This document shows positions 8,585-16,749 of a stretch of 64,000 nucleotides of DNA, piece after piece. How positions within the stretch are numbered: the stretch's first letter is position 1; each line of letters begins with the position of its first letter. The position numbers and the translations under genes are program-made. Source of the stretch: Arthrobacter silvisoli (lineage in GTDB: Bacteria > Actinomycetota > Actinomycetes > Actinomycetales > Micrococcaceae); NCBI RefSeq assembly GCF_003369445.1, contig NZ_QRCU01000017.1, positions 1 to 64,000 on the forward strand, read 5' to 3'. The notes beneath the pieces are model-generated. The model saw only the letters and a program-made list of their open reading frames with translations, was not told where the DNA came from and searched no databases.

Positions 8585-9298
8585 TTAGGGCAGGAGCGCG
8601 ACGGCGGCGTCGTACCGTTCCAGCGCAATCTCCGCGAGCACCGGGGATGGCAGCACCGGTGCCGTAACAATGTCGGCCTCCGCTTTGAACAGCTGGTCAT
8701 GGAAGTACCCCGTGGCAAGCAGGTAGGACGACACGACCACCCGGCCCGCTCCCCCGTCCGGGTCGCCGCCGGTGAGTTCAGCACGCAGGGCCGCGACGCC
8801 GTCGGGCACGTTCGGTTCGGCACTGGCACCGTAGGCGACGCGCACCTTGTTCGGCAGCAGCTCGGCGAGCAGCCGCGCCTGCTCCTCGGAATCGACGGAG
8901 CCGTCCGGCAGCGAGGACCCCGCGGCGGCGAGCAGCACGCCGTCGTCCTCGCGCAGCCCGGCCTCGCGCAGGCGCTCGGCGAGCAGCCCGGCCAGCCGCG
9001 GGTCCGGGCCCAGCGGCGGCGCCGCGGTAACCTCCGGACGGGCCTTGATTGCCTTGGGGATGTCCACCTTCACGTGGTAGCCGGTGCCCAGCAGCAGGGG
9101 AACGACGACGGCGGCCGTCCCCTCAGGCAGGCCCGCCACCACCGCGGAAAGTTCCGGCTCCTGGACGTCCACGTAGGCTTCGACCACCTGCAGCCCCGGT
9201 CGCAGCGCCTCGATCTCGGCGAGGACCTGGCGGATGGCTGCCTGGCCCTCTGCGTTGCGGGTTCCGTGGGCACAGGCAATCAGGACGGGTTCGCTCAT
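8585..9298 (-). CDS. Sirohydrochlorin chelatase (CbiX/SirB family)
   Basis: A 237-residue protein with the two-lobed chelatase fold. ACAHGTRNAEGQAAI holds the first metal-binding histidine, and VVPLLLGTGYHVKVDIP holds the second. A repeated half follows (LAAAGSSLPDGS and SSYLLATGYFHDQL), as in two-domain CbiX proteins. It would insert iron into sirohydrochlorin to make siroheme, the cofactor of the sulfite reductase encoded just downstream on the same strand. Cobalt insertion is the alternative for this family, but no cobalamin genes are nearby. A 110-base gap with its own promoter signals separates it from the reductase gene. Confidence 0.85.
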   Translation of the reverse strand: MSEPVLIACAHGTRNAEGQAAIRQVLAEIEALRPGLQVVEAYVDVQEPELSAVVAGLPEGTAAVVVPLLLGTGYHVKVDIPKAIKARPEVTAAPPLGPDPRLAGLLAERLREAGLREDDGVLLAAAGSSLPDGSVDSEEQARLLAELLPNKVRVAYGASAEPNVPDGVAALRAELTGGDPDGGAGRVVVSSYLLATGYFHDQLFKAEADIVTAPVLPSPVLAEIALERYDAAVALLP

Positions 9299-9370
9299 TC
9301 CCCCAGCGTAACGTTGGGTCAGTACTTGTCCGCCTTGATGACAATCCCTAACGACTGAGGAGACCTGCGC

Positions 9371-10057
9371 GTGTTCAGCTTCGACCTGGCCTTGGCATGG
9401 CTGGATCTGGCGGGTGTGTTCTTCTTTGCGGTGTCGGGCTCGCTCCTGGCTGCCCGCAAGCAGTTCGACATCATCGGCTCACTCATGCTGGCCGGCCTCG
9501 TTGCGCTTGGCGGCGGGGTGATCCGCGACATCATCATCGGCGCCGGTATTCCGGCGGCCTTCAGCAATCCCGTGTACCTGCTTCTGCCGGTGCTCGCCGC
9601 GGGGCTGGTGTACTTCCTGTTCTTCAGCGTCCAGCGCTTCACGTCGCTGCTGACCCTGTTCGACGCCGGCGGGCTGGCCCTGTTTTGCATCACCGGCACC
9701 GTCAAGGCCCTGGCGTCCGGGATGAACCCGGTGGCCGCCATCCTTCTGGGCGTGACCACGGCGGTGGGCGGCGGGGTACTGCGGGACATCACCGCCAACG
9801 AAGTCCCCTCGCTCTTCAACGACCGCGACCTCTACGCCCTGCCCGCCTTCCTGGGGGCGGGGCTGACCACGTGGCTGTGGCACAGCGGCACCTTCAACGG
9901 GGTCAGCGCCGCCCTCGTTGCTGCCGCCGTCTTCCTGTTCCGGGTGGCCGCGTGGCGCTGGAGCTGGCGGGTGCCGCTGGCCGTGCGCGGCTGGTACCGG
10001 ACGGCCCACGGTACGAAAGTCAGGGTGCGCCAGCGGAAGAAATTCCGACGCCCCTGA
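9371..10057 (+). CDS. TRIC-type cation channel family membrane protein (UPF0126)
   Basis: A 228-residue membrane protein of seven predicted helices in two similar halves. Each half has the family signature: ALGGGVIRDIIIG near residue 52 and AVGGGVLRDITANE near residue 138, and the glycine-rich kinks line the pore in trimeric TRIC channels. The C-terminus is strongly basic (KVRVRQRKKFRR). The start is GTG 9371, with AGGAG seven to eight bases upstream. It is divergent from the chelatase gene and followed 18 bases later by a SUKH-like gene, with which it may be co-transcribed. The physiological ion is not known for most bacterial members. Confidence 0.85.
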   Translation: MFSFDLALAWLDLAGVFFFAVSGSLLAARKQFDIIGSLMLAGLVALGGGVIRDIIIGAGIPAAFSNPVYLLLPVLAAGLVYFLFFSVQRFTSLLTLFDAGGLALFCITGTVKALASGMNPVAAILLGVTTAVGGGVLRDITANEVPSLFNDRDLYALPAFLGAGLTTWLWHSGTFNGVSAALVAAAVFLFRVAAWRWSWRVPLAVRGWYRTAHGTKVRVRQRKKFRRP

Positions 10058-10075
10058 TTGGCTAGGATGGAAGCC

Positions 10076-10498
10076 ATGACTGAGATGTTCCTCGAGAAGT
10101 TCCGTGCGCTTGTTCCGAAGTATCTCGAGGACGAATGGCAGGAAGAAGACGGCCTGACTCCGGCCGAGCTGGACGAGGCACTTTCCGCCCACAGCTTCAC
10201 CATCCCCCTGGTCCTGCGCGAGTTCTACCTCGCCCTCGGCGGCTGCGAAGACCTCATGGAGGCCTACCACTACTTTTGGGACCCCGAGGAACTCGAAGTG
10301 GACGACGAAGGCTTCCTCATGTTCCTCGAGGACGAAGAGGAGCGCTTCACCTGGGGCTTCCGCGTGTCCGACCTCAGCGTCCCGGACCCCATCGTGTGGC
10401 GCCGGAACAACGTCCGCGGGCAGTGGAAAAGCGAGGACGGCACGTTCTCCGAGTTCGTCTTTGACATGTTCGACTGGGCCTTCAGCGACGAGGACTAG
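10076..10498 (+). CDS. Small acidic SUKH (SMI1/KNR4-like) family protein
   Basis: A 140-residue, very acidic soluble protein. The middle reads FTIPLVLREFYLALGGCEDLMEAYHYF, matching the SMI1/KNR4 pattern of a helix with xIPxxLREFYxxxGG. Repeated acidic runs follow, and a late GFRVSDLSVPDP part fits the beta core. I placed the start at ATG 10076, behind AGGATGG; an in-frame TTG at 10058 is possible. In other bacteria SUKH proteins often serve as immunity proteins against contact toxins, but no toxin gene is seen here. The call rests on local motifs only. Confidence 0.55.
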   Translation: MTEMFLEKFRALVPKYLEDEWQEEDGLTPAELDEALSAHSFTIPLVLREFYLALGGCEDLMEAYHYFWDPEELEVDDEGFLMFLEDEEERFTWGFRVSDLSVPDPIVWRRNNVRGQWKSEDGTFSEFVFDMFDWAFSDED

Positions 10499-10572
10499 GG
10501 TTCGTACTGCGGGCCGGATTGCCGGGACCTGGACTTGCTGCCGTCCTTCCTGACCCTCTTTGAAACCCGCAG

Positions 10573-10612
10573 GGCCGCGACACGCCTCTCCCACGGCGCG
10601 TCGCGGCCTTTT
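10573..10612 (+). terminator. Terminator after the SUKH-like gene
   Basis: GGCCGCGAC (10573-10581) pairs with GTCGCGGCC (10600-10608) and is followed by TTTT. It lies between convergent genes and probably serves the plus strand. Confidence 0.75.
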
Positions 10613-10617
10613 GCGTG

Positions 10618-11505
10618 TCAATCAGGGTCGGGAAAGAACGGCGAAGCCTGCCCTGAGCCGAACGTTCCCGCTTCCCTCAGGCGCAGGACAGTGAGCACCT
10701 GTGCAACCATCCGCTCCGGATGGTGCACGACGTCGTCGTAGTAGTACCGCAAGGGCAACAGTCCGGCCCTGAGTGCGGCGTTGTTCCGCCGGTGGTCCTT
10801 CTTCACCTGCCGCGGCTCCATGTGGCTGCCGCCGTCAAGCTCCACGGCCAGGCAGTCCTCGATCAGGCAGTCGATCTCACCCACGCCCGGCACCTCGGCA
10901 TGCATCCGGACCATGAGGCCCGCGCGGATGAAGTGGGTGCGGGCCAGCACCTCCGTCAAGGAGTCCGCCCGCGGGATCACGAGGTCCAGCACTGAGCGGG
11001 CCACCCCGTTCCGGTTTCCCGGGAGCTTCTGCCGCAGGAAGTCCACCGTGATGCTTCCTTGGCTGACGGCGGATTGGACCATTACCAGGGCCTCAAGCTC
11101 ATGCAGGCAGCGCATGGCATGGAGAAGCACGTCCGCCAGGCCTGCCACGGGCAAGTAGGGGTGGGCTGGATGAACGCAGCTCGAATGGTCCACCATGCCT
11201 GCTTTGGGGACTCCGTTGCCGCAACTAACGTGCAGCGTTCCGGGCTCTTCCGGCGTTCCGGGCTCGCGGAGTTGCCACAGGCCATAAAACCGGCCTGCCG
11301 AGACGCAGCTCAGTTTCGCGTTCGCCTGCACCGCGGCAAGGATTGCCCGGTCCGGCTCTTCGACGGCGTAAACACCCCTGCGGACCAGGCTCAACCGGCC
11401 ATCCTGCAGGCCTTCCGACAGCTCCCTCTTGGAAAATCCGGCCTTCCGGAGCTGCGCCGTTCTGGCCACTCCGCCCCGCGTGCGGACAAATTGAACGAGG
11501 TCCAT
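10618..11505 (-). CDS. DUF559 (VSR-like) protein with AbiEi-type N-terminal domain
   Basis: The 295-residue protein has a winged-helix N-terminus (TRGGVARTAQLRKAGFSKREL, then LVRRGVYAV), as found in AbiEi antitoxins. The C-terminal DUF559 domain has a restriction-endonuclease-like core: GEIDCLIEDCLAVELDGGSH with the D-x(n)-E-x-D acidic set near residues 212-225, then a late VLTVLRL helix. Such two-part proteins are common, often multi-copy, in high-GC actinobacteria and their role is not established. No AbiEii nucleotidyltransferase toxin lies next to it, so a working type IV toxin-antitoxin pair is not supported. Confidence 0.75.
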   Translation of the reverse strand: MDLVQFVRTRGGVARTAQLRKAGFSKRELSEGLQDGRLSLVRRGVYAVEEPDRAILAAVQANAKLSCVSAGRFYGLWQLREPGTPEEPGTLHVSCGNGVPKAGMVDHSSCVHPAHPYLPVAGLADVLLHAMRCLHELEALVMVQSAVSQGSITVDFLRQKLPGNRNGVARSVLDLVIPRADSLTEVLARTHFIRAGLMVRMHAEVPGVGEIDCLIEDCLAVELDGGSHMEPRQVKKDHRRNNAALRAGLLPLRYYYDDVVHHPERMVAQVLTVLRLREAGTFGSGQASPFFPDPD

Positions 11506-11743
11506 GTGACAACTCCACCAGCCGGAGGAGCAGTTTGGAGGGGCCGGGAACGCCTTTGTGGATAACGGACCGGCCTTCCTGACTTTGTTTCAGGGCTTGA
11601 GGGGCCCATTTCGCCGCTTGGCCGGCGTGTCGCGCGGTTCGTCGTGGCGAACAGGGTCAGGAAGGACCCGGCAGGTCCGCGAAGCGCGCCGGCAGGCCAC
11701 CCGCGCCTCCATTCGTAAATGAGAGTTGACCGCCAGGGTTGCG

Positions 11744-11765
11744 CTTATGACAAAGTTGTCATAAG
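11744..11765. promoter_or_regulatory. Palindrome resembling a repressor operator
   Basis: CTTATGACA (11744-11752) and TGTCATAAG (11757-11765) are perfect inverted arms with an AAGT spacer. The AT-rich arms stand out from the GC-rich surroundings. It lies about 240 bases before the DUF559 start, too far for a simple operator of that gene, so its target is unknown. Confidence 0.4.
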
Positions 11766-11822
11766 CTGTTTCACGGATTCACTAAATGCCTCCGGTGGGT
11801 CTGATGCGAACGGAGATTATGG

Positions 11823-11870
11823 CCCCGGTTTCGCGCAACGTTTGACTCGTAACGTTGCGGGGAACCGGGG
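11823..11870. other. Nested perfect hairpin
   Basis: CCCCGGTT (11823-11830) pairs with AACCGGGG (11863-11870), and inside it CGCAACGTT (11834-11842) pairs with AACGTTGCG (11851-11859). No T tract follows on either strand. It may be part of the 3' end of the menaquinone operon transcript. Confidence 0.6.
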
Positions 11871-11894
11871 TCATTCCGTTTAAGCCGCTAAGCA

Positions 11895-11934
11895 GGAACA
11901 CCCAACTGACTCGCAGTTGTCAGTTGGGTGTTCC
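11895..11934 (-). terminator. Hairpin at the 3' end of the polyprenyl synthase operon
   Basis: A 16-base-pair perfect stem (GGAACACCCAACTGAC with its complement) and an 8-base loop lie 10 bases past the stop of the polyprenyl diphosphate synthase gene. There is no T tract, as with many actinobacterial terminators. Confidence 0.65.
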
Positions 11935-11943
11935 AGGAAAAAG

Positions 11944-13047
11944 TCAGCTGCTGCGCTCCACCACGGCGTGCGCGAAGTTGCTCAACGAGTCCTTCACCAC
12001 GCCCTCCGGCAGCGGCGCCAGGGCCGCCACGGCCTCAGCGGCCCACTGGCGGGCAATCACCCAGGACTCGGCGGTGACCGGGTGCTCGCGGAGCCCGGCA
12101 ACGGCCTCGGCCAGGGCTGCATCCGAGGACAGGTCGCCGTCCACCAGTTCAAGCAGCGAAACGGCGGACTGATCGCCGTTCGCCGCGGCCTTGCGGAGCA
12201 GGAGCACCGGCAAGGTCGGCACGCCTTCGCGCAGGTCGGTCCCCGGGGACTTGCCGGACTTGACCTTGACCCCGGTGACGTCGATGACGTCGTCGGCCAA
12301 CTGGAAGGCCACACCGACCTTCTCGCCGTACTCCACCAAGACGTCCTCAAACGCCTCGTCGGCCCCGGCGAAGATGGCGCCGAGTTGGCCGGACGCGGCA
12401 ACCAGGGAGCCGGTCTTGTCGGCGATGACGGACAGGTAGTGCTCCACGGCGTCTTCGTCTTCACGCGGGCCCACGGTCTCGTGCAGCTGCCCCAGGCACA
12501 GGCGTTCGAACGTGCGGGCCTGGATGCCCAGGGCACGGGAGCCGAGTTCGGACACCAGGATCGAGGCGCGGGCGAAGATGAGGTCACCGGTGAGGATCGC
12601 CACGGAGTTGCCCCACACCTCGTGGGCGGTGGGAGCGCCGCGGCGGAACGGGGCGGAGTCCATCACGTCGTCGTGGTAGAGCGTGGCCAGGTGGGTCAGT
12701 TCAACGACGACGGCGGCCTGCACCACTTCGGGCCGGGACGCGTCACCCAGGTGCGCACACAGTAGCGTGAGTAGCGGCCGGATGCGCTTGCCGCCTGCTT
12801 CCACCAGGTGACGCGACGTTGCGTCCGCCAGCGGGTCCGAGTTGGCGATGGCCTCGCGGAGCTGCTTCTCCACGCGGGCGAGGTTCGTGGTGATGGCAGG
12901 GCCCAGCTCGGCGTCGGCGGCGATGGCAGCGAATCCCGCGGGTAGCTGCAGTCCCGTGGCGATCGCAGTGGTGCTGGGAGCGGGTTCCGCAGTGTCGGGC
13001 AGTCCGTGCCCTGCATGCGTCCAGCTGTGTTCGGCAGAGTGAGTCAC
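11944..13047 (-). CDS. Polyprenyl diphosphate synthase (menaquinone side chain)
   Basis: Long-chain trans-prenyltransferase of 367 residues that extends farnesyl or geranyl diphosphate with isopentenyl diphosphate. The first aspartate-rich motif is LYHDDVMD and the second is FQLADDVIDV; GGKRIRPLLTLL is the upstream substrate lysine/arginine block. Its place ten bases after menJ and before menG on the same strand indicates it makes the isoprenoid tail of menaquinone, in the role of HepT or GrcC. Chain length cannot be read directly. The start is GTG 13047. Confidence 0.9.
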   Translation of the reverse strand: MTHSAEHSWTHAGHGLPDTAEPAPSTTAIATGLQLPAGFAAIAADAELGPAITTNLARVEKQLREAIANSDPLADATSRHLVEAGGKRIRPLLTLLCAHLGDASRPEVVQAAVVVELTHLATLYHDDVMDSAPFRRGAPTAHEVWGNSVAILTGDLIFARASILVSELGSRALGIQARTFERLCLGQLHETVGPREDEDAVEHYLSVIADKTGSLVAASGQLGAIFAGADEAFEDVLVEYGEKVGVAFQLADDVIDVTGVKVKSGKSPGTDLREGVPTLPVLLLRKAAANGDQSAVSLLELVDGDLSSDAALAEAVAGLREHPVTAESWVIARQWAAEAVAALAPLPEGVVKDSLSNFAHAVVERSS

Positions 13048-13057
13048 AGGCTTAACC

Positions 13058-14386
13058 CTAACTAGTCGTTGCGGAAACCGCGGTGTCGGAGCCGGCCGCC
13101 CTCAAAGCGCCACTGTTGGACGTGGCCGGCACCATGGCTTCGAGTACCCGGATCACACGGTCTTCGAGGCCCTTGGCGGAGGAATCGGTGAGGTTGGCCA
13201 ACATGCGGACCACGAAGCGCATGAGCAGCGGCAACGGCATGCCGGTCCGCAGCGCGAGCTTCATGACGGCAGGCTTGCCGATCAGCGCGGCAAATGCCCG
13301 GCCCAGGGTGAAGTGCGATCCCCACTGCCCCCGTACATGGTCCGCGTAGCGCGCCAGGTGCGCGTCGGCGTCGTAGGTTCCGGCGGAAGCGGCTCGGGCT
13401 GAAGCGTCGATGATGAACTCCGCGGCGAAGCGCGCGGACTCCATGGCGTAGGAGATGCCTTCGCCGTTGAACGGGGACACCATGCCGCCGGCGTCGCCCA
13501 GCAGCAGGAGCCCTGGCGAGTAGTGCGGGGTGCGGTTGAAGCCCATGGGCAGCGCGGCGCCGCGGATCTCCCCCACCTGGTTCTCCGGGGTGAAGCCCCA
13601 CTCGGCGGGCATGGCTGCAGTCCACTCGCGCAGGACCTGTTTGTAGTCGAGCTTGCCGAATTCCTTGGAGGAGTTCAGGATGCCCAGGCCCACGTTGGAG
13701 GTGCCGTCGCCGACGCCGAACACCCAGCCATAGCCGGGCAGCGGTTTGCCTGACTTGCCGGGAAGTTCCAGCCAGCCTTCCATCCAGTCGTCGTCCGTGC
13801 GCGGCGAGGTGAAGTAGGTGCGCACCGCGACGCCGAGCGGCCGGTCGTCGCGCTTGTGTATGCCCAGCGAGACGGCCGTCCGGGTGGAGTTGCCGTCGGC
13901 AGCGAGGACGACGTCGGCATGGAAGTCGCGCGTTTCGCCGGTCTTGCGTCCGGCTCCGTCGAGGATCGCGGCCCGTGCGCCGATGACGCGGCCGTCCTCG
14001 TTCCGGAGCGCTTCGGTGACGCTGTGGCGTTCCAGGACGACGGCGCCCGCCGCCTGGGCGTGCCGGGCCAGTTCCTCGTCAAAGCCGAGGCGGGTCCGGA
14101 TCAGCCCGTAGCTGGGGAAATCGGAGACGTCCGGCCAGGGCAGTTCGATGGTGCGACCGCCAGCGATGAGGCGCAGGCCCTTGTTGCGGCGCCAACCGTC
14201 GGCCTCGGCGTGCGGCAGGCCGAGCTTCTGGATTTCACGGACCGCACGTGGGGTGAGGCCGTCGCCGCAGACCTTTTCCCGCGGGAAGCTGGTCTTTTCC
14301 AGCACGGTCACGTCCACTCCGGCGCGGGCAAGGTAATACGCGGCGGTGGACCCGGCGGGCCCGGCGCCAACAATCAGTACGTTCAC
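13058..14386 (-). CDS. menJ: Geranylgeranyl reductase family FAD protein, probable menaquinone reductase
   Basis: A 442-residue flavoprotein. The N-terminus NVLIVGAGPAGSTAAYYLA is the dinucleotide-binding fold, FPREKVCGDGLTPRAV is the family signature, and LLLGDAGGMVSPFNGEGISYAMES is the second FAD motif. In mycobacteria MenJ saturates one double bond of the menaquinone isoprenoid tail. The position between the polyprenyl synthase gene and menG supports that role here. The start is GTG 14386, with AAGGA just upstream; the menG stop is 33 bases away. Other members of the family act on chlorophyll or archaeal lipids, which is unlikely in this context. Confidence 0.85.
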   Translation of the reverse strand: MNVLIVGAGPAGSTAAYYLARAGVDVTVLEKTSFPREKVCGDGLTPRAVREIQKLGLPHAEADGWRRNKGLRLIAGGRTIELPWPDVSDFPSYGLIRTRLGFDEELARHAQAAGAVVLERHSVTEALRNEDGRVIGARAAILDGAGRKTGETRDFHADVVLAADGNSTRTAVSLGIHKRDDRPLGVAVRTYFTSPRTDDDWMEGWLELPGKSGKPLPGYGWVFGVGDGTSNVGLGILNSSKEFGKLDYKQVLREWTAAMPAEWGFTPENQVGEIRGAALPMGFNRTPHYSPGLLLLGDAGGMVSPFNGEGISYAMESARFAAEFIIDASARAASAGTYDADAHLARYADHVRGQWGSHFTLGRAFAALIGKPAVMKLALRTGMPLPLLMRFVVRMLANLTDSSAKGLEDRVIRVLEAMVPATSNSGALRAAGSDTAVSATTS

Positions 14387-14419
14387 AACGTCCTTGGATA
14401 ACTACGGGGAGAACCGGAA

Positions 14420-15181
14420 CTAGGAGGTGCGGCGCGGCTTGAGCTGGCGGCGCAGCTTGGCCACGGGAACGCTGTCCGAGTGCCCGTTGGCCGGTTTGGA
14501 GGCGCGGTGCACGGCCACGATGCCGCCGCTGAGGTTGCGGTAGGTGACATCCTGCCAGCCGGCTTCCTGCAGCCACGCGGCCAGGTGGTCCTGGTCCGGC
14601 CAGGCGCGGATGGATTCGGCGAGGTAGACGTAGGCATCCGGGTTGGAGGAGACCTTGGTGGCGATCGCAGGGAGGGCGCGCATCAGGTATTCGGTGTACA
14701 TGGTGCGCCACAACGGCACCACGGGCGCGGAGAATTCGGCGATGACCAGGCGTCCGCCCGGCTTGGTCACGCGCAGCATTTCCGCGAGGGCCTTGTGCGG
14801 TTCGTTCACGTTGCGCAGACCGAAGGAAATGGTGGTGGCATCGAAGCTGTTGTCCGCGAAGGGAAGGTTGGTGGCGTCCCCTGCCACGAAATTGATGTCC
14901 GGGCGGCGGCGCTTGCCCACCTTGAGCATCCCGAGGGAGAAATCGCAGGCCACGACGTCGACGCCGGCGTCGGCGTACGGCTCGCTGGAGGTTCCGGTTC
15001 CGGCGGCGAGATCGAGCACCCGCTGCCCTTTCCTGACGTCCACGGCTTCGACCACCACCCGGCGCCAGCGCCGGGTCTGCCCCATGGAAAGGACGTCGTT
15101 CACGACATCGTATTTGGGGGCGACATCGTCAAACATCGTCGCAACTTCGTCCGGGCGCTTTTCCAAGGATGCTCGATTCAC
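14420..15181 (-). CDS. menG: Demethylmenaquinone methyltransferase
   Basis: SAM-dependent C-methylation, the late step of menaquinone synthesis. The 253-residue protein has [19 protein letters not shown] at the N-terminus and the SAM-binding [17 protein letters not shown]. The family block [15 protein letters not shown] follows near residue 113, all as in UbiE/MenG. As there is no ubiquinone pathway in such organisms, the menaquinone role is taken. The start is GTG 15181, without a clear ribosome binding site. It is divergent from menF across 44 bases and leads a minus-strand run with menJ and the polyprenyl synthase gene. Confidence 0.93.
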   Translation of the reverse strand: MNRASLEKRPDEVATMFDDVAPKYDVVNDVLSMGQTRRWRRVVVEAVDVRKGQRVLDLAAGTGTSSEPYADAGVDVVACDFSLGMLKVGKRRRPDINFVAGDATNLPFADNSFDATTISFGLRNVNEPHKALAEMLRVTKPGGRLVIAEFSAPVVPLWRTMYTEYLMRALPAIATKVSSNPDAYVYLAESIRAWPDQDHLAAWLQEAGWQDVTYRNLSGGIVAVHRASKPANGHSDSVPVAKLRRQLKPRRTS

Positions 15182-15225
15182 CCAGCAATTGTCTCAGACA
15201 ATCCCCGGAGTACTGTTGTTCCATC

Positions 15226-16551
15226 ATGACGAGCACGCTCCGCACCTTGACAGTCCCCCTCGATGAAGACGCCACCGCCGGGGGGCTGCCGTCGTTTCTG
15301 GTGCGGGACGACGCCCTCTGCTGGACGCGCCGCGAGGACGGACTCGTGGCCTTCGGCGAGCTCACCCGCTTCACCGGCAGCGGCCCCGAACGCTTCCTCG
15401 AGGCCGATATCTGGTGGCGGCACATGGTCATCGAAGCCGAGATCACCGACCATGTGGGCATTCCCGGCACCGGCCCCCTCGCTTTCGGGACCTTCGCTTT
15501 TTCCAAGACCTCGCCGTTCGAGTCCCGCCTGATCCTGCCCGAAATCGTGGTGGGCATCCGCGACGGGCGCTCCTGGCTCACCCAACTGACCCTCGACGAC
15601 GTCGAACTCACCGAAGCCGGCGCGCGCGCCGCCCTGGCTGGCTGGCTTGATGTCCCGGATACCGGACTCGGGTCGCCCGACGGCGGCAGCACCGCCGTCG
15701 GGCGATCCTTTACTTTGAAGAGCGGCTCGCTGAGCGAGGAGGACTGGAAGCAGGCGGTGGCGGACGGCGTCGCCGAAATCCGCACCGGGAAGCTCGAGAA
15801 GCTGGTGCTCGCGCGCGACGTCGTGGCCACCCTGCCCGACGGCGTCCGTTCGGCGGAGGTGCTGCGGAACCTCACGCGCAACTACCGGGAGTGCTGGACG
15901 TACGGCGTGGACGGCCTGGTGGGCGCGACCCCCGAAATGCTGATCCAGGTGGAGGGCCGCACCGCCCAGGCCCGGGTCCTGGCCGGAACGCTTGACCGGC
16001 GCGACGCCGAGGGCGTGGACGGCTCCCCCATGGAATATGCGGAACGGGTGCTGGCCGGCTCGGAGAAGCAGCGGCACGAACACGAAATCGCCATCCAGTC
16101 GCTCACCACCCAACTTGCACCGTTCTCCGAGGCCATGAACGCGCACAGCGAGCCGTTCATCCTGGAACTGCCGAACGTGTGGCACCTGGCCTCGGACGTG
16201 AAGGCCGAACTCGCCGACATCGAAGGGCACGTCCCCACGTGCCTGGCACTCATCAACGCCCTGCATCCCACGGCGGCGGTCTGCGGCACGCCGACCACCG
16301 TTGCCGGCGCCCTGATCCGGCGGCTTGAGCACATGGACCGCGGACCGTACGCCGGGCCGGTGGGCTGGCTGGATGCCGCAGGCAACGGGGAATGGGGCAT
16401 CGCCCTGCGCGGGGCCGTGATCGAGTCCCCCACCTCGGTGCGGATGTTCGCGGGCTGCGGGATCGTGGAGGGCTCGGTGCCGGAAACCGAGCTTGCCGAG
16501 ACCTGGGCGAAGTTCCGCCCGATGCTCGAGTCCCTCGGCATCCAGAACTGA
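15226..16551 (+). CDS. menF: Isochorismate synthase
   Basis: Converts chorismate to isochorismate, the entry step of menaquinone synthesis. The 441-residue product has the chorismate-utilising core: VGATPEMLIQVEGRTAQARVLAGT, KQRHEHEIAI, LHPTAAVCGTPT, GPYAGPVGWLDAAGNGEWGIALRGA in pieces, and MFAGCGIVEGS. Related enzymes for salicylate or siderophore synthesis share these motifs, but divergence from menG with only 44 bases between makes menF the best call. I chose ATG 15226, since the open frame upstream overlaps the menG start and has no ribosome binding site. Confidence 0.9.
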   Translation: MTSTLRTLTVPLDEDATAGGLPSFLVRDDALCWTRREDGLVAFGELTRFTGSGPERFLEADIWWRHMVIEAEITDHVGIPGTGPLAFGTFAFSKTSPFESRLILPEIVVGIRDGRSWLTQLTLDDVELTEAGARAALAGWLDVPDTGLGSPDGGSTAVGRSFTLKSGSLSEEDWKQAVADGVAEIRTGKLEKLVLARDVVATLPDGVRSAEVLRNLTRNYRECWTYGVDGLVGATPEMLIQVEGRTAQARVLAGTLDRRDAEGVDGSPMEYAERVLAGSEKQRHEHEIAIQSLTTQLAPFSEAMNAHSEPFILELPNVWHLASDVKAELADIEGHVPTCLALINALHPTAAVCGTPTTVAGALIRRLEHMDRGPYAGPVGWLDAAGNGEWGIALRGAVIESPTSVRMFAGCGIVEGSVPETELAETWAKFRPMLESLGIQN

Positions 16552-16749
16552 CCGGCGCTGCGGCGTGGTTTTTTCGCCCATGTAGCCGAAGAATCTGGGA
16601 TTAGAGACTTGCTTGGCAGGGATAGGCTTGATTTTTGGATGAGTTGGTTATCCAATAGTGAAACTTAGTTTCCTGTGACGAACATCTCACGGTCGGCGCT
16701 ACACTAAAGACCGATTTGCTTCGAGTCCCCCGCAACAAAAGGTAAACAA

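Larger units (their letters stand above)
11506..11943. other. 438-base gene-free region with three inverted repeats
   Basis: No coding region is supported here. It contains a 9-base palindrome with a 4-base spacer (11744-11765), a nested hairpin (11823-11870) and a 16-base-pair hairpin (11895-11934), listed separately. The segment 11506-11740 shows no clear structure beyond the promoter area of the DUF559 gene. Confidence 0.7.

Noticed and set aside
10618..11505. Type IV toxin-antitoxin system
   Set aside because: Only the AbiEi-like part exists; no AbiEii nucleotidyltransferase gene lies on either side.
11766..11781. Possible parS site (TGTTTCACGGATTCAC)
   Set aside because: Only the first half matches the ParB site TGTTTCACGTGAAACA; the second half lacks the inverted arm.
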